Assembly (NCBI GenBank): GCA_014208095.1
Contig: JACHMT010000005.1
Coordinates: 558,001-622,000, forward strand
Reading direction: 5' to 3'
Length of the DNA stretch: 64,000 nt
From: Actinospineispora eucalypti
GTDB taxonomy: Bacteria > Actinomycetota > Actinomycetes > Mycobacteriales > Pseudonocardiaceae
Position 1 is the stretch's first letter; the number at the start of each line of letters is the position of its first letter. Shown here piece by piece: positions 1 through 8,472 of this stretch. The notes under the pieces were generated by a model. The model saw only the letters and a list, made by a program, of their open reading frames with translations. It was not told the DNA's origin and did not search any database. Made by a program: the position numbers and the translations under genes.

Positions 1-241
1 ACGATGATGCGTCCGATACAACAGGTTTCTGGCGCTTCGAGCCCTCCTGTCGCCGGTGCCGGTATATCGCCCAGCCTGTGGGGACCGCAGCCACGCCGGA
101 TGGCCGACCGGTGGTGGTGTCACTGGGTGAGGGGTCCGCCACTGGGCCGGGAAATGTGCCGTCCGGGCGGGGTCCATGGATACGGGTTTTTAACGGTTGG
201 TTGGGGCCCGGGTTGGGCCGGTGGGGCGCACACTGGGTGGT

Positions 242-1033
242 ATGGGCGTGCAGGGTGGGAGCCTGGGTTTGTGGTCGACGGCCTACCGGCGGTGGGTTGT
301 TGGTAGTGCGTTCCTGGGGCCGTTGGCGGTCTCGGCGGTGCTGAGCCTGTTTCGTGACAGTGTGGCGAATACCAACGCCGCGCTGGTTTTGGTGCTGGTG
401 ATCGTCGCGGCGGCCTCGACCGGGGTTCGGTCGGCTGGGCTGCTCGCGGCGTTATCGAGCGCGGCCTGGTTCGATTACTTCCTCACTGAGCCTTACGACC
501 GGTTCGCGATCACCAAACGGGCCGACATCGAGACCGCGGTGCTGCTCATGCTGGTTGGCGCCGCGGTCACCGAGGTCGCGTTGTGGGGCCGCCGCCAGCA
601 AGCCCGGGCCAGCCGGGAGCAGGGGTACCTGGACGGCGTGTTGAGGACGGCCGCCGCTGTCGGCGCTGGCCGGTCTTCGGTCGATACGTTGATCGGCCAC
701 GTTTGCGATCAGGTGGCGGATCTGCTTCAGGTCGACCGCTGCCGGTTCGATCCGGGCAACGGCTCGGCGCTGGCCAGCATCGACGAGGACGGAACCGTCA
801 GCTACAACGGGCACCGCATCGATGTCGCCCGGCTCGGGTTGCCCACCGACACCGAGATCGCACTCGTGGCCCGAAGCCGGGGCGTGGTGCACGGCCGGTT
901 CCTCCTCACCGCGGCCACGAGCGTGGTCCGGCCATCCCGTCAGCAATTGCGGGTCGCGGCCGCGCTCGCGGATCAGGTGGGCGCCGCGCTGGCCACCCAC
1001 ACCACCAACGCACCCGACACGATCGACCTGTAG
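242..1033 (+). CDS. DUF4118 membrane sensor-like protein without a kinase domain
   Basis: Membrane protein of about 263 residues. Its N-terminal half has four hydrophobic segments, in the order expected of the DUF4118 domain of KdpD-type sensor kinases, including the AAWFDYFLTEPY stretch between segments 3 and 4. The C-terminal half looks like a GAF-type sensing domain with no recognisable H-box or ATPase motifs, so it cannot be a histidine kinase by itself. The reading frame is open from 197, but the ATG at 242 is nearer the first membrane segment. A permease gene follows about 100 bp downstream on the same strand and could be co-transcribed. The DUF4118 call is by family resemblance; the signal sensed is unknown. 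Confidence 0.7.
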   Translation: MGVQGGSLGLWSTAYRRWVVGSAFLGPLAVSAVLSLFRDSVANTNAALVLVLVIVAAASTGVRSAGLLAALSSAAWFDYFLTEPYDRFAITKRADIETAVLLMLVGAAVTEVALWGRRQQARASREQGYLDGVLRTAAAVGAGRSSVDTLIGHVCDQVADLLQVDRCRFDPGNGSALASIDEDGTVSYNGHRIDVARLGLPTDTEIALVARSRGVVHGRFLLTAATSVVRPSRQQLRVAAALADQVGAALATHTTNAPDTIDL

Positions 1034-1131
1034 CCGCGATCGAGCCGGTCACGCCGACGGAGCCGGGATGGGGGCGTTAAGAACCCGTCAAGAGATTGGC
1101 CGGGTGTGGGGCGGGTCGTCACGCTCTACCC

Positions 1132-3045
1132 GTGTTCGAGGTTGTCAAGCGATTACTGGTGGGCCGGCCGCTGCGCAGTGCCCGGCTCGGTGAGACGCTG
1201 CTGCCGAAACGGTTGGCGCTGCCGGTGTTCTGCAGCGACCCCATCTCGTCGGTGGCGTACGCGACCGAGCAGATCGTGCTGGCGCTCGCCGCCGGTGGGG
1301 TGGCGGCGCTGCGGCTGACCCCGTGGGTCGGTGTCGCGGTGGCCGCGCTGCTGATCGTGGTGGTCACCTCCTACCGGCAGACCTGCTACGCCTACCCCAA
1401 CGGCGGTGGTGCGTTCGTGGTCAGCCGGGACAACCTCGGCGAGTCGGCGGCGCTGGTGGCCGCGAGCGCGCTGCTGGTCGACTACGTGATGACAGTGGCG
1501 GTGTCGATCGTGTCCGGGGTGGTCGCCATCACCTCCGCGCTGCGGTCGCTGGCACCCCACGCGGTCGCGTTGTCGGTCGCGTTCGTGCTGGTGCTCGCCC
1601 TGGCCAACCTGCGCGGCACCAAGGAATCCGGGCGGGTGTTCGCGGTACCCACCTACGGCTTCATCGGCCTCACCCTGCTGATGTTCCTCATCGGCGCCAT
1701 CCGGGGCCTCGGCGGCACGCTGCCACCAGCCGAGACCGCCGCCCAGCCGCTGCCCCCGACCACCGCGTTCGGCGGCATATTCACCCTGCTCCTGCTGCTG
1801 CGCGCGTTCGCGTCCGGCTGCACCGCGCTGACCGGGGTGGAGGCGATCAGCAACGGGGTGCCCGCGTTCCGCAAACCCAAAAGCCGCAACGCGGCGCTCA
1901 CCCTGAGCGCGATGGGCGCCATCGCGATCGTCATGTTCGGCGGGATCACCGCACTCGCCGTCACGCTGCACGCCCACGCCAACCCGGACGGCAACCCCTC
2001 GGTCATCTCCCAGATCGCGGGCAGCGTGTTCGGCGCCGGCTCACCACTGTTCTACCTGTACCAGGCCGCCACCGCCGCCATCCTGGTACTCGCCGCGAAC
2101 ACCGCGTTCAACGGCTTCCCGGTGCTGGCCTCGATCCTCGGCCGCAACCGCTACCTGCCCCGCCAGCTGCACAACCGGGGCGACCGGCTGGTGTTCTCCA
2201 ACGGCATCCTGCTACTCGCCGCGGCCGCCGCCGCGCTGATCATCGGCTTCGACGCCAACATCGACAAGCTGATCCAGCTCTACATCCTCGGCGTGTTCAC
2301 CAGCTTCACCCTCAGCCAGTTCGGCATGGTCAAACACTGGCACCGCGAGCTGGCCACCGGGCCAGACCCGCGCCAGCGTCGCCGCATCCGCCGCGCCCAA
2401 GCGACCAACCTGGTCGGCGCCCTCGTCACCGCCGTCGTGCTCGTCGTCGTGTTCGCCACCAAGATCGAGCACGGCGCCTGGCTCGCGGTCGCCGCGATGA
2501 TCGTGCTGTTCTTCCTCATGCGCGCCATCAACCGCTACTACGCCCGAGTCAGCGCCGAGGTCGCACCAGACCAAACACCGCTCACCCTGCCCGCCAGCGT
2601 GCACGCCGTGGTCCTGATCTCCCGACTCCACAAACCCGCCCTACGCGCGCTCGCCTTCGCCAAAGCCACCCGCCCCGACGTCCTCGAAGCCCTCACCCTG
2701 GCCACCGACGACGAAGAAACCCGCGAACTACGGCGAACCTGGGAACAACACGAGATCACCGTGCCACTCAAAGTGCTCGAAGCCCCCTACCGCGACCTAC
2801 TCCGACCACTACTCGACTACATCCGACGCCTCCGCCGAGACCAACCACGCGCGGTCATCGCCGTCTACATCCCCGAATACGTCACCACCCGCTGGTGGCA
2901 AACCCTGCTCCACAACCAAAGCGCCCTACGCATCAAAGCCCGCCTCCTGTTCACCCCCGGCGTCATCGTGATCAACGTCCCCTACCAACTCGGCGTCGCC
3001 AGCCAAGGCTGGCTCGGCAACGACCAACTCCGAACCACCCGCTAA
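1132..3045 (+). CDS. APC-superfamily amino acid permease with cytoplasmic C-terminal domain
   Basis: Protein of about 637 residues with roughly 12 hydrophobic helices, followed by a soluble tail of about 150 residues. It resembles the large actinobacterial APC permeases that begin with a VKRLLVGRPLRS-like stretch. The SDPISSVAYATEQI segment of the first helix and the YRQTCYAYPNGGGAF loop are typical of the family. The GTG at 1132 is preferred over the in-frame TTG at 1096, because homologous N-termini start at this point. The tail has a UspA-like pattern of alternating strands and helices (AVVLISRLHKPALRALAFAK), possibly a regulatory domain. The substrate cannot be read from sequence. A second, unrelated APC permease lies at 10.8-12.3 kb. 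Confidence 0.85.
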   Translation: MFEVVKRLLVGRPLRSARLGETLLPKRLALPVFCSDPISSVAYATEQIVLALAAGGVAALRLTPWVGVAVAALLIVVVTSYRQTCYAYPNGGGAFVVSRDNLGESAALVAASALLVDYVMTVAVSIVSGVVAITSALRSLAPHAVALSVAFVLVLALANLRGTKESGRVFAVPTYGFIGLTLLMFLIGAIRGLGGTLPPAETAAQPLPPTTAFGGIFTLLLLLRAFASGCTALTGVEAISNGVPAFRKPKSRNAALTLSAMGAIAIVMFGGITALAVTLHAHANPDGNPSVISQIAGSVFGAGSPLFYLYQAATAAILVLAANTAFNGFPVLASILGRNRYLPRQLHNRGDRLVFSNGILLLAAAAAALIIGFDANIDKLIQLYILGVFTSFTLSQFGMVKHWHRELATGPDPRQRRRIRRAQATNLVGALVTAVVLVVVFATKIEHGAWLAVAAMIVLFFLMRAINRYYARVSAEVAPDQTPLTLPASVHAVVLISRLHKPALRALAFAKATRPDVLEALTLATDDEETRELRRTWEQHEITVPLKVLEAPYRDLLRPLLDYIRRLRRDQPRAVIAVYIPEYVTTRWWQTLLHNQSALRIKARLLFTPGVIVINVPYQLGVASQGWLGNDQLRTTR

Positions 3046-3509
3046 CCACCCACACAGCACCCTCGACAACGCGGCCGTAGCAGCAACGGCTACGTGCCAC
3101 CTCCCCTCCGTCGGCGGCTAGCAGTGCGGACAGTGGCTCGTCAAGTGATCGGGCCTATGGCGATCATCGGATCGGGCTGCACCTAGGGGGATGGGCTGTG
3201 TCGGGGCGGGTTCGATGTCCCGATGATGGCCTGACGGCTGGAGTCCAGGCCGCCATTTTGGTTGACCGCATGTGAGAGCCGAGTCACACTCAGCTAGCTC
3301 AGACATCGCTCAGACATCCCGCGAGTCCGAAACCCGCAAGGTTCTCGTCTTCGTCACCAATCGCTACGCGCTCTGGCGACGTGTGCCAGCGGCGCGCCGT
3401 GTCCCAGTCTTTGGAGAGTGTCGTGTCTGAAACCTGCATCCGAGATGCCGATAACGCCGCCGCCGGAACCGAGTAGCACCGCGGGATCGGCGCCTCGGGC
3501 CGCTAACCC
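3046..3509 (+). other. Intergenic stretch, no convincing gene
   Basis: No reading frame here shows actinobacterial codon bias or a recognisable domain. It separates the permease from a decayed STAS gene and probably contains what is left of that gene's promoter. Confidence 0.5.
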
Positions 3510-3865
3510 ATGGTCGAGCGGCCGAACGCCTCCGATGCCGTCGGCGTGCAACACCCGGCACTGGGCGTCGTGGTGGTCGCGGTGCGGGGAGAGGTCGACC
3601 TGGTCAGCATCGGCGGGTTGGAGCAGGTGATCGCCGAACAGGTCCGCCGCCAACCGACCGGATCGTCATCGACCTGACGGAGGTTTGTTTCCTGGCCAGC
3701 CTAGGACTCGCGGTCCTGGTGAACGCGGCCAACCTGCCCCGATCTCCAGCTCGTGGCCAACGGGCCGATCATCCTGCGGTCGCTACAGGTCGCCGACCGC
3801 CCGAGATCACCGGCACAAACTACGTTCGGTTCAACCTGAGCAACGGTGAACTGTTCACGGGCTAG
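3510..3865 (+). pseudogene. Frameshifted STAS-domain anti-sigma factor antagonist
   Basis: Starting at ATG 3510 the translation runs as a typical STAS domain (VVVVAVRGEVDLVSIGGLEQ) and then stops. The domain continues in a second frame near 3660 (DRIVIDLTEVCFLASLGLAV), shifts again near 3740 (DLQLVANGPIILRSLQVA) and a third time near 3803, and ends as EITGTNYVRFNLSNGELFTG at the TAG at 3863. Three frame changes in about 350 bp make this an inactive copy of an RsbV-like gene, unless the assembly is poor here. The candidate phospho-serine motif (LASLGL) is still visible. Two intact paralogues lie at 5.0 and 6.4 kb. Confidence 0.75.
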
Positions 3866-3922
3866 GTCGCGGCGTAGCAAATCGCTGTCTATATCGGGTG
3901 TCGCTGGCGATCTGGCCTTGGT

Positions 3923-4549
3923 CTAAGAGTTGGGGTTGATGCCCAGCCGTAAAAGGCCCCGGGTGCTGAACCGCTCGCAGTCCTCGGCAATGTAGCCGTG
4001 TCGGCAGCCGCTGCGATACTGCCGTTCGCCGCTGGTCATTGCTCGCTGCCCAGGCTCGCCCATGGCCATGTGATCGGAGTTGCCGCCGAGGTGGTGTCGC
4101 CCCCGATACTGATCCTGCTCATGGTCGTGGTGGGCGGGCTGGTCCGCCGCACCCTGCCCGCGCGGGCGGTGCCGTGAACCGGCGTGCCCGGCCGGGTCCT
4201 CCTCGTCGGTGTCCTGGAAATGTTCGTCGGCCTCGTCGCTCTCGTCCTCGCGGGTCTCGTCGTAGTCGAGAGGCACGCACACAAGGTCGCCGGGCTCGGC
4301 GCGGGTGAGGGCCTCCACGAGATCTTCATCGTCGTCGTCATCGTCCGCGCCGCTGGTGCAGTCCATCCCGCCAGCGGAACGCGGGGGGAGACCGCCCGCC
4401 AGCGACGGCGCGGCTCCCGGCACGCCCGCCCATGCCGGTGCGGCCACCCCAGCCACCGGCGCGAGCAGCGAAACGCCGAGCCCGGCCCCAGCGGCCATCC
4501 AACAGCGCCAGACGGGGGCAAGGGAGCGGGCGGGATCACTGTGGGCCAT
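3923..4549 (-). CDS. Hypothetical secreted acidic protein
   Basis: Predicted 208 residues. The first 42 resemble a signal peptide: a short basic region, a hydrophobic run (AAGAGLGVSLLAPVAGVAA) and an AWA cleavage-like site. A very acidic segment follows (run of six Asp, then EDLVEALTRAEPGDLVCVP). The last 90 residues are His/Arg/Asp-rich and less convincing, so a frameshift or an earlier natural end is possible. No family recognised. A frame on the opposite strand encodes a hydrophobic stretch over 4090-4177 and competes with this call. Confidence 0.4.
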   Translation of the reverse strand: MAHSDPARSLAPVWRCWMAAGAGLGVSLLAPVAGVAAPAWAGVPGAAPSLAGGLPPRSAGGMDCTSGADDDDDDEDLVEALTRAEPGDLVCVPLDYDETREDESDEADEHFQDTDEEDPAGHAGSRHRPRGQGAADQPAHHDHEQDQYRGRHHLGGNSDHMAMGEPGQRAMTSGERQYRSGCRHGYIAEDCERFSTRGLLRLGINPNS

Positions 4550-4694
4550 TCGCGTCGGCCTCCGTCATATGGGGAGCAAGAATGGGGCATAACCGGCACC
4601 GTGGAACAACCCGTCGCGGGAACGCCGATCCATCGCCAGGCGGCGCGGGACCGAGCGCGTGGACGGCACGCCGCCTGTCGCCGGGGGAACCGGG

Positions 4695-4892
4695 CTAGCC
4701 GGGCGCGCCGCTGGGATGCACGCCAGGCACTGGCAGGCCCGATCCGCCAGGCCCGCGGGATTGCGCGTTGCCGCTGCCGGTCTGGATGGCGTGGGCGAGT
4801 TCGGTGAGATGGCGCAGTCCGGGCCGGTCCAGCAGCCGCGCGACCACCACGGCGGCCGACACCCGCTCACGCTGTACTCGTCGGCCCTCCAT
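4695..4892 (-). CDS. Small hypothetical protein (65 aa)
   Basis: Begins at ATG 4892 and reads MEGRRVQRERVSAAVVVARL, then a helical segment ending in HLTELAHAIQ and a Gly/Ser/Pro tail. Almost every codon ends in G or C, as expected for a real gene in this genome, and it lies just upstream of the acidic secreted protein on the same strand. No domain is recognised. It could still be a chance frame. Confidence 0.35.
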   Translation of the reverse strand: MEGRRVQRERVSAAVVVARLLDRPGLRHLTELAHAIQTGSGNAQSRGPGGSGLPVPGVHPSGAPG

Positions 4893-5045
4893 GTGACGGT
4901 GAATACCCGGCCGACACGAAACGAAACACGACCGGGACGGAAAACGGGCTGGTGCCCAGGTTGTGAGGAGACACGTGCCGCTTCCTCGGCACAATCTTGA
5001 GCGACATTTCACCTCGTGATCCGCCCGCCCGACTATGGTCAGTTC

Positions 5046-5444
5046 ATGTCGACCCACGAGGCGGACCCACCTTCCGGGGAGCAGCAGCTGCTCACTGTGG
5101 CTGTCCGCACCGTGCCCAGCCCGGATAGCCGGGGCGAAGCGGTCGTGGCCACCGTGCGCGGTGAGGTCGACATGTGGACCGCTCCGCGCCTGCAAGCGGC
5201 CCTGGACCGGGTGCTGCGGCGCGCGGCGGGCCGGCGCGTGGTGGTCGACCTGCTGGGGGTGACCTTCCTCGATTCGGCCGGCTTGGCCGCGCTGGTGGCC
5301 GCGACCCGCCACGCCGAGCAGCGACACGGGCCCCTGCGGATCGTGGTCGATCACAACCGCCCGGTGGTCCGCCCGATCCAGATCACCGACCTCCATGACG
5401 TGCTCATGCTGTGCCACACCCTCGAGCAGGCACTCACTCTCTGA
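5046..5444 (+). CDS. STAS-domain anti-sigma factor antagonist (RsbV-like)
   Basis: Protein of 132 residues made of a single STAS domain. It has the core strand VVATVRGEVDMWTAPRL, then RVVVDLLGVTFLDSAGLAAL, where the Ser of DSAGL is the expected phosphorylation site of a partner-switching antagonist. The ATG at 5046 is chosen over an upstream in-frame start at 5016 because the added residues are not domain-like. An RsbW-like kinase gene starts about 70 bp downstream, which suggests the two proteins act as a pair: the dephosphorylated antagonist would bind the kinase and free a sigma factor. Its C-terminus (RPIQITDLHDVLMLCHTLEQ) closely matches the paralogue at 6431, so the two come from a duplication. 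Confidence 0.85.
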   Translation: MSTHEADPPSGEQQLLTVAVRTVPSPDSRGEAVVATVRGEVDMWTAPRLQAALDRVLRRAAGRRVVVDLLGVTFLDSAGLAALVAATRHAEQRHGPLRIVVDHNRPVVRPIQITDLHDVLMLCHTLEQALTL

Positions 5445-5516
5445 CCACAACCGGGGTTACCGTGAGTGAAAGCCGGGTACCCCACAGACACGGCAGATCG
5501 CCGAGAGTGATCGGTT

Positions 5517-5987
5517 GTGGGGGGTGCGGCGGGAATGGCAGCACAGTTCACGCGGGTAATGCGGGCGCAACCGGAGACACCATCGACGCTGCGCCGGGCG
5601 TTCCGGGAATGGTTGCGCGCGCTGCGCTGGCCCGCCGAGGAAGCCGACGACCTGATCCTTGCCCTGAACGAGGCGGCGGCCAACGTGGTCGAGCACGCCT
5701 ACACCCAGCTGCATCGCAAGCGATACCGCCTGGTGCGGGTCTCCGCCGAATGCGTGCCCAGCCCGCTGGGGCCGCGGATACGCATCGAGGTCGCCGACGC
5801 CGGCCAGTGGCGGCCCCCGCCCGCCGACCCGGGCTACCGAGGGCGAGGACTTCGGCTGATGCGGGCCTGCACCGATTCGCTGGCCATCGACACCACGGCG
5901 TCCGGCACCCGGGTCACCATGACTAGCCGCCCCGCCCCGCTACCGCACCCGGTGAGCGCGCACCAGCTGTACGCCCAATCCACCTGA
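5517..5987 (+). CDS. RsbW-like anti-sigma factor, HATPase_c_2 serine kinase
   Basis: Protein of about 150-156 residues with a GHKL-type ATP-binding fold. The N-box is seen in DLILALNEAAANVVEHAY (Glu and Asn), the G1-like box in EVADAGQWRPPP, and the glycine-rich lid in DPGYRGRGLRLMRA. In this family the protein binds a sigma factor and also phosphorylates the serine of its STAS antagonist. It follows an antagonist gene directly. Two starts are possible: GTG 5517 and ATG 5535. The target sigma factor is unknown; the group-2 sigma gene at 13.3 kb is only a positional candidate. Confidence 0.85.
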   Translation: MGGAAGMAAQFTRVMRAQPETPSTLRRAFREWLRALRWPAEEADDLILALNEAAANVVEHAYTQLHRKRYRLVRVSAECVPSPLGPRIRIEVADAGQWRPPPADPGYRGRGLRLMRACTDSLAIDTTASGTRVTMTSRPAPLPHPVSAHQLYAQST

Positions 5988-6430
5988 CCGTTTTGCCGTA
6001 ACACGTGGCTACAGGGAAGCCGCGACACGCATGATGCTGTTCCGTCGGTTTGCCCCTTTGCCCCGGCGGCATATCGGGTTCACATTTCTAGCGGCCACGA
6101 ATACTTTTAATAGTCGCGAATATGCAGCGGGGGATTTGACGCGGCCGATTGTGGGCATTCGAAACATGAACACCGTCATGCTTGCCAGCGCGACCGTATT
6201 GGACTCATCGTGCTGGGCGTTGGCGCACGGGTGCTCATGACGGCCTGGACGGCCCGGACGAGGCGGCGCGAAGATCTCGGCGCCGACGACGGACCTGGCA
6301 CCGCACGGACACCCGATCGACGCTCCGACCGGGCGGCTCCTTGCTCGTGGGAAAACCGACCCTGGCTCGCTCGGGTTTGCTGGTCTAATGCTCGGCTCGC
6401 GGCTCGTATCGGCGGGTTAGGCTGCTTGTC
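5988..6430 (+). other. Intergenic stretch between RsbW-like and second STAS gene
   Basis: Locally less GC-rich around 6080-6170 (an AT-rich run at 6098-6125), which fits a promoter region for the STAS gene at 6431. No gene with plausible codon use is seen. Confidence 0.4.
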
Positions 6431-6814
6431 ATGTCCGAGCACGCTGAGGTGCGGCGTCCTCCGTCCGGAGAGCCTCCGCTCACCGTTGAGATGCGCGCGC
6501 AACGCGGCGCGATCGTGGTGGCGGTGCGCGGTGCGGTCGACACGTTGACCGCACCGCGATTTTCCGCGGCGATGAACGGTGCGCTGCACGCCGCGGCGGC
6601 CCGCCGCGTGGTCGTCGATCTGCGCGGGGTGACGCACCTGGGCTCAGCCGGTCTGACTGCACTAGACCACGCCGCGCGGCAAGCCAAACGGCGACGCGAA
6701 CCCCTGCGCATCGTGGTCGAACACAACCAATGCGTCCGGCCCCCGATCCAGATCACCGAACGCGACGAGGTGCTCATCGTGTGCCACGACCTCGACGAAG
6801 CGCTCACCATCTGA
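6431..6814 (+). CDS. Second STAS-domain anti-sigma factor antagonist
   Basis: Protein of 127 residues that is a single STAS domain, with VVAVRGAVDTLTAPRFSAAM and RVVVDLRGVTHLGSAGLTAL. The Ser of GSAGL aligns with the phospho-acceptor of RsbV-type antagonists. Its C-terminal motif (PPIQITERDEVLIVCHDLDE) is nearly the same as that of the gene at 5046, showing a recent paralogue pair. It lies some 440 bp downstream of the RsbW-like gene with its own AT-richer upstream region, so it may respond to a different signal while using the same kinase. Confidence 0.85.
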   Translation: MSEHAEVRRPPSGEPPLTVEMRAQRGAIVVAVRGAVDTLTAPRFSAAMNGALHAAAARRVVVDLRGVTHLGSAGLTALDHAARQAKRRREPLRIVVEHNQCVRPPIQITERDEVLIVCHDLDEALTI

Positions 6815-6948
6815 CGGCGCCTGGATCGCAACGCGGCCCGCCGCAAGCCCGAACCCCCCGGCGCACCTGAAGGTCACAGAACCCCCAGGGGCGCGGGGGC
6901 GACGGAGCCTGAACCAGCTCGGCTGAGCCGGCAATGCGCCTGCACAGG

Positions 6949-6989
6949 AAAAAGGAGGGGCCGGCCCAGCGAAATGGCCAGGCCGGCCC
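6949..6989 (-). terminator. Candidate rho-independent terminator (minus strand)
   Basis: A perfect 9-bp stem (GGGCCGGCC at 6958-6966 pairing with GGCCGGCCC at 6981-6989, 14-nt loop) is followed on the minus strand by a five-T run at plus-strand 6949-6953. There is no annotated minus-strand gene upstream of it except the short open frame at 6992-7150, so it probably ends a small transcript. Confidence 0.5.
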
Positions 6990-6991
6990 AC

Positions 6992-7150
6992 TCAGAGGGA
7001 ATGAACCTGTCTCCAGAATGATGTCAACCGAAACAGCGCGGTGACCACCTCCTTCTCGACGGTTACTCGACCTCCTACAATCCTTCGTTCCCTTACCGTC
7101 GCGCCGCCGTTGCGGCGCTTCCGTATCGCTCTTTCCGACTGACGGCGCAT
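6992..7150 (-). other. Candidate small transcript or 52-codon gene
   Basis: A minus-strand frame of 52 codons (MRRQSERAIRKRRNGG at its start) ends directly before a terminator-like hairpin. Upstream is a good sigma-70-type promoter: TTGACG at about 7179-7174, a 17-bp spacer, and TAAAAA at 7156-7151. Because the -10 box touches the ATG at 7150, the transcript would start inside the frame, so a small RNA or an internal, shorter peptide is as likely as this protein. The transcript carries an extended Shine-Dalgarno-like run, AGAAGGAGGTGGTC, close to complementary to the 16S 3' end. Function unknown. Confidence 0.35.
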
Positions 7151-7179
7151 TTTTTAGCACCCGCACGTGCCACCGTCAA
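7151..7179 (-). promoter_or_regulatory. Candidate sigma-70-type promoter
   Basis: On the minus strand: TTGACG, 17 bp, then TAAAAA. It faces the small transcript at 6945-7145 and is one of the few near-consensus -35/-10 pairs in this GC-rich window. Confidence 0.4.
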
Positions 7180-7276
7180 CCCCCTTTCTTGCCCGCTCCG
7201 GGGCTCCACGGCGAGCGGTGATCGTGCCGCGCCGAATGGGCGCCAAGGCGTAAGAGCGCCGACGTGTCCGCCTGAT

Positions 7277-7314
7277 CAGACCCGACCCCGCGCAGGTGCG
7301 CCGGTCGGGGTCTG
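7277..7314 (+). terminator. Hairpin, possible terminator
   Basis: An inverted repeat (CAGACCCGAC at 7277-7286 against GTCGGGGTCTG at 7304-7314, one-base bulge) in the gap before the channel-like gene. No T-run follows, so it may equally be a processing or regulatory hairpin. Confidence 0.3.
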
Positions 7315-7421
7315 TCGCCGCGAGGCGTCGCCCGCGTGTTCGGCATGTGTAGCGGCCATCACAGCGGGTATCCGTCGGCTAAGAGCGTTTTACTCACGTC
7401 TGGCGTGAAGGGACTTCTGTG

Positions 7422-8315
7422 ATGGTGCGGCTACTTGCTCAACCCCCCGCCCCACCGCCCGATACCGGCGGTGGGTTCAACGTCCTGCAAAGCCTGCAGA
7501 GCGCGTTCACCACGTTCGTCAACTACCTGCCCCAGATCCTCGGGGCGATCGTGGTCCTGGTGGTCGGCTACATCATCGCCAAGATCTTGAACGTGGTGAT
7601 CACCAAGCTGTTGCGCCGGGCCAAGCTGGACCGCCGGCTAACCTCCCCGTCGGGGGGGCGGTTCGTGGAAAAGGTCAGCCCGGGCGGCAGCCCCGCTCGG
7701 CTGGTCGGTGGCGTGGTGTTCTGGGTGATCATGTTGTTCGTGATCTCCTCGGCGATCAGCACGCTGAGCATCCCGGCGCTGACCGGGTTCATGAACCAGG
7801 TGTTGAGCTACCTGCCCAACGTGCTGGCCGCTCTGCTGATTTTCCTGGTGGCGGTCGCGGTGGCCGGCGCGATCAGCGGCCTGGCCCACCGCACGATGGG
7901 TGACACCCCGACCGGCAGCATGGTGCGCACCGCCGCCCCGGCGCTGGTGATGGCGATCGCCGTGTTCATGATCCTCACCCAGCTGGGGATCGCCCCTGTG
8001 ATCGTGACCACCACCTATATCGCCCTGGTCGGCGCCCTCGCCCTGGGCTCGGCGCTGGCGTTCGGCCTGGGCGGGCGCGAGGTGGCCGCGGAGATCATCC
8101 ACACCGGCTACCGCAAGGCACAGCAGCAGGCCGACACCGTGCGCCAGGACGCCCAACTCGCCCGGGAACGCGGCCAACGCGACGCCGAACGCGCCCACCC
8201 GCGCGCCGAGACCCCGCAACACGGAACCGACCGGCCCCCGGACGAACCGGCGACACCGGCCCCGCCAGGGCCGGCCCAGCAGCCCTCCAGCGGGGGGCCC
8301 GGCCTGGCGCCCTAA
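7422..8315 (+). CDS. TM-helix repeat membrane protein, mechanosensitive-channel-like
   Basis: Protein of 297 residues. It has a first hydrophobic block (YLPQILGAIVVLVVGYIIAK) followed by the basic VVITKLLRRAKLDRRL. A second, similar block is YLPNVLAALLIFLVAVAVAG. This repeated YLPxxLxAxxxxxxG pattern is the conserved TM-helix unit of MscS-related and CmpX-like proteins. A glycine-rich motif, FGLGGREVAAEII, matches the pore-proximal region of MscS relatives. The last 70 residues are a charged, proline-rich cytoplasmic tail. Likely role: membrane tension or envelope stress response, inferred from family only. ATG 7422 follows an in-frame GTG at 7419. Confidence 0.8.
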   Translation: MVRLLAQPPAPPPDTGGGFNVLQSLQSAFTTFVNYLPQILGAIVVLVVGYIIAKILNVVITKLLRRAKLDRRLTSPSGGRFVEKVSPGGSPARLVGGVVFWVIMLFVISSAISTLSIPALTGFMNQVLSYLPNVLAALLIFLVAVAVAGAISGLAHRTMGDTPTGSMVRTAAPALVMAIAVFMILTQLGIAPVIVTTTYIALVGALALGSALAFGLGGREVAAEIIHTGYRKAQQQADTVRQDAQLARERGQRDAERAHPRAETPQHGTDRPPDEPATPAPPGPAQQPSSGGPGLAP

Positions 8316-8472
8316 CCTTCCCTCGGGGCATCCCCGCACTGCCTTATCGCAGCCAGGACGTGCCGCGACCTGGGCGGTCGGCGGCCCCGACGCCCGGTCC
8401 GTCAAACCCGCCGGGTGAGGGCTGAGCGGGCGCGCAGGCCGTCGAACCGCAGGGTTGGGTAGCATCGCGCGC

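Noticed and set aside
3960..4180. Plus-strand hydrophobic frame opposite the acidic secreted protein
   Set aside because: Ends in a plausible membrane helix but lacks a supported start and has a stop close upstream; it is more likely the mirror of the His/Asp-rich tail of the minus-strand gene.
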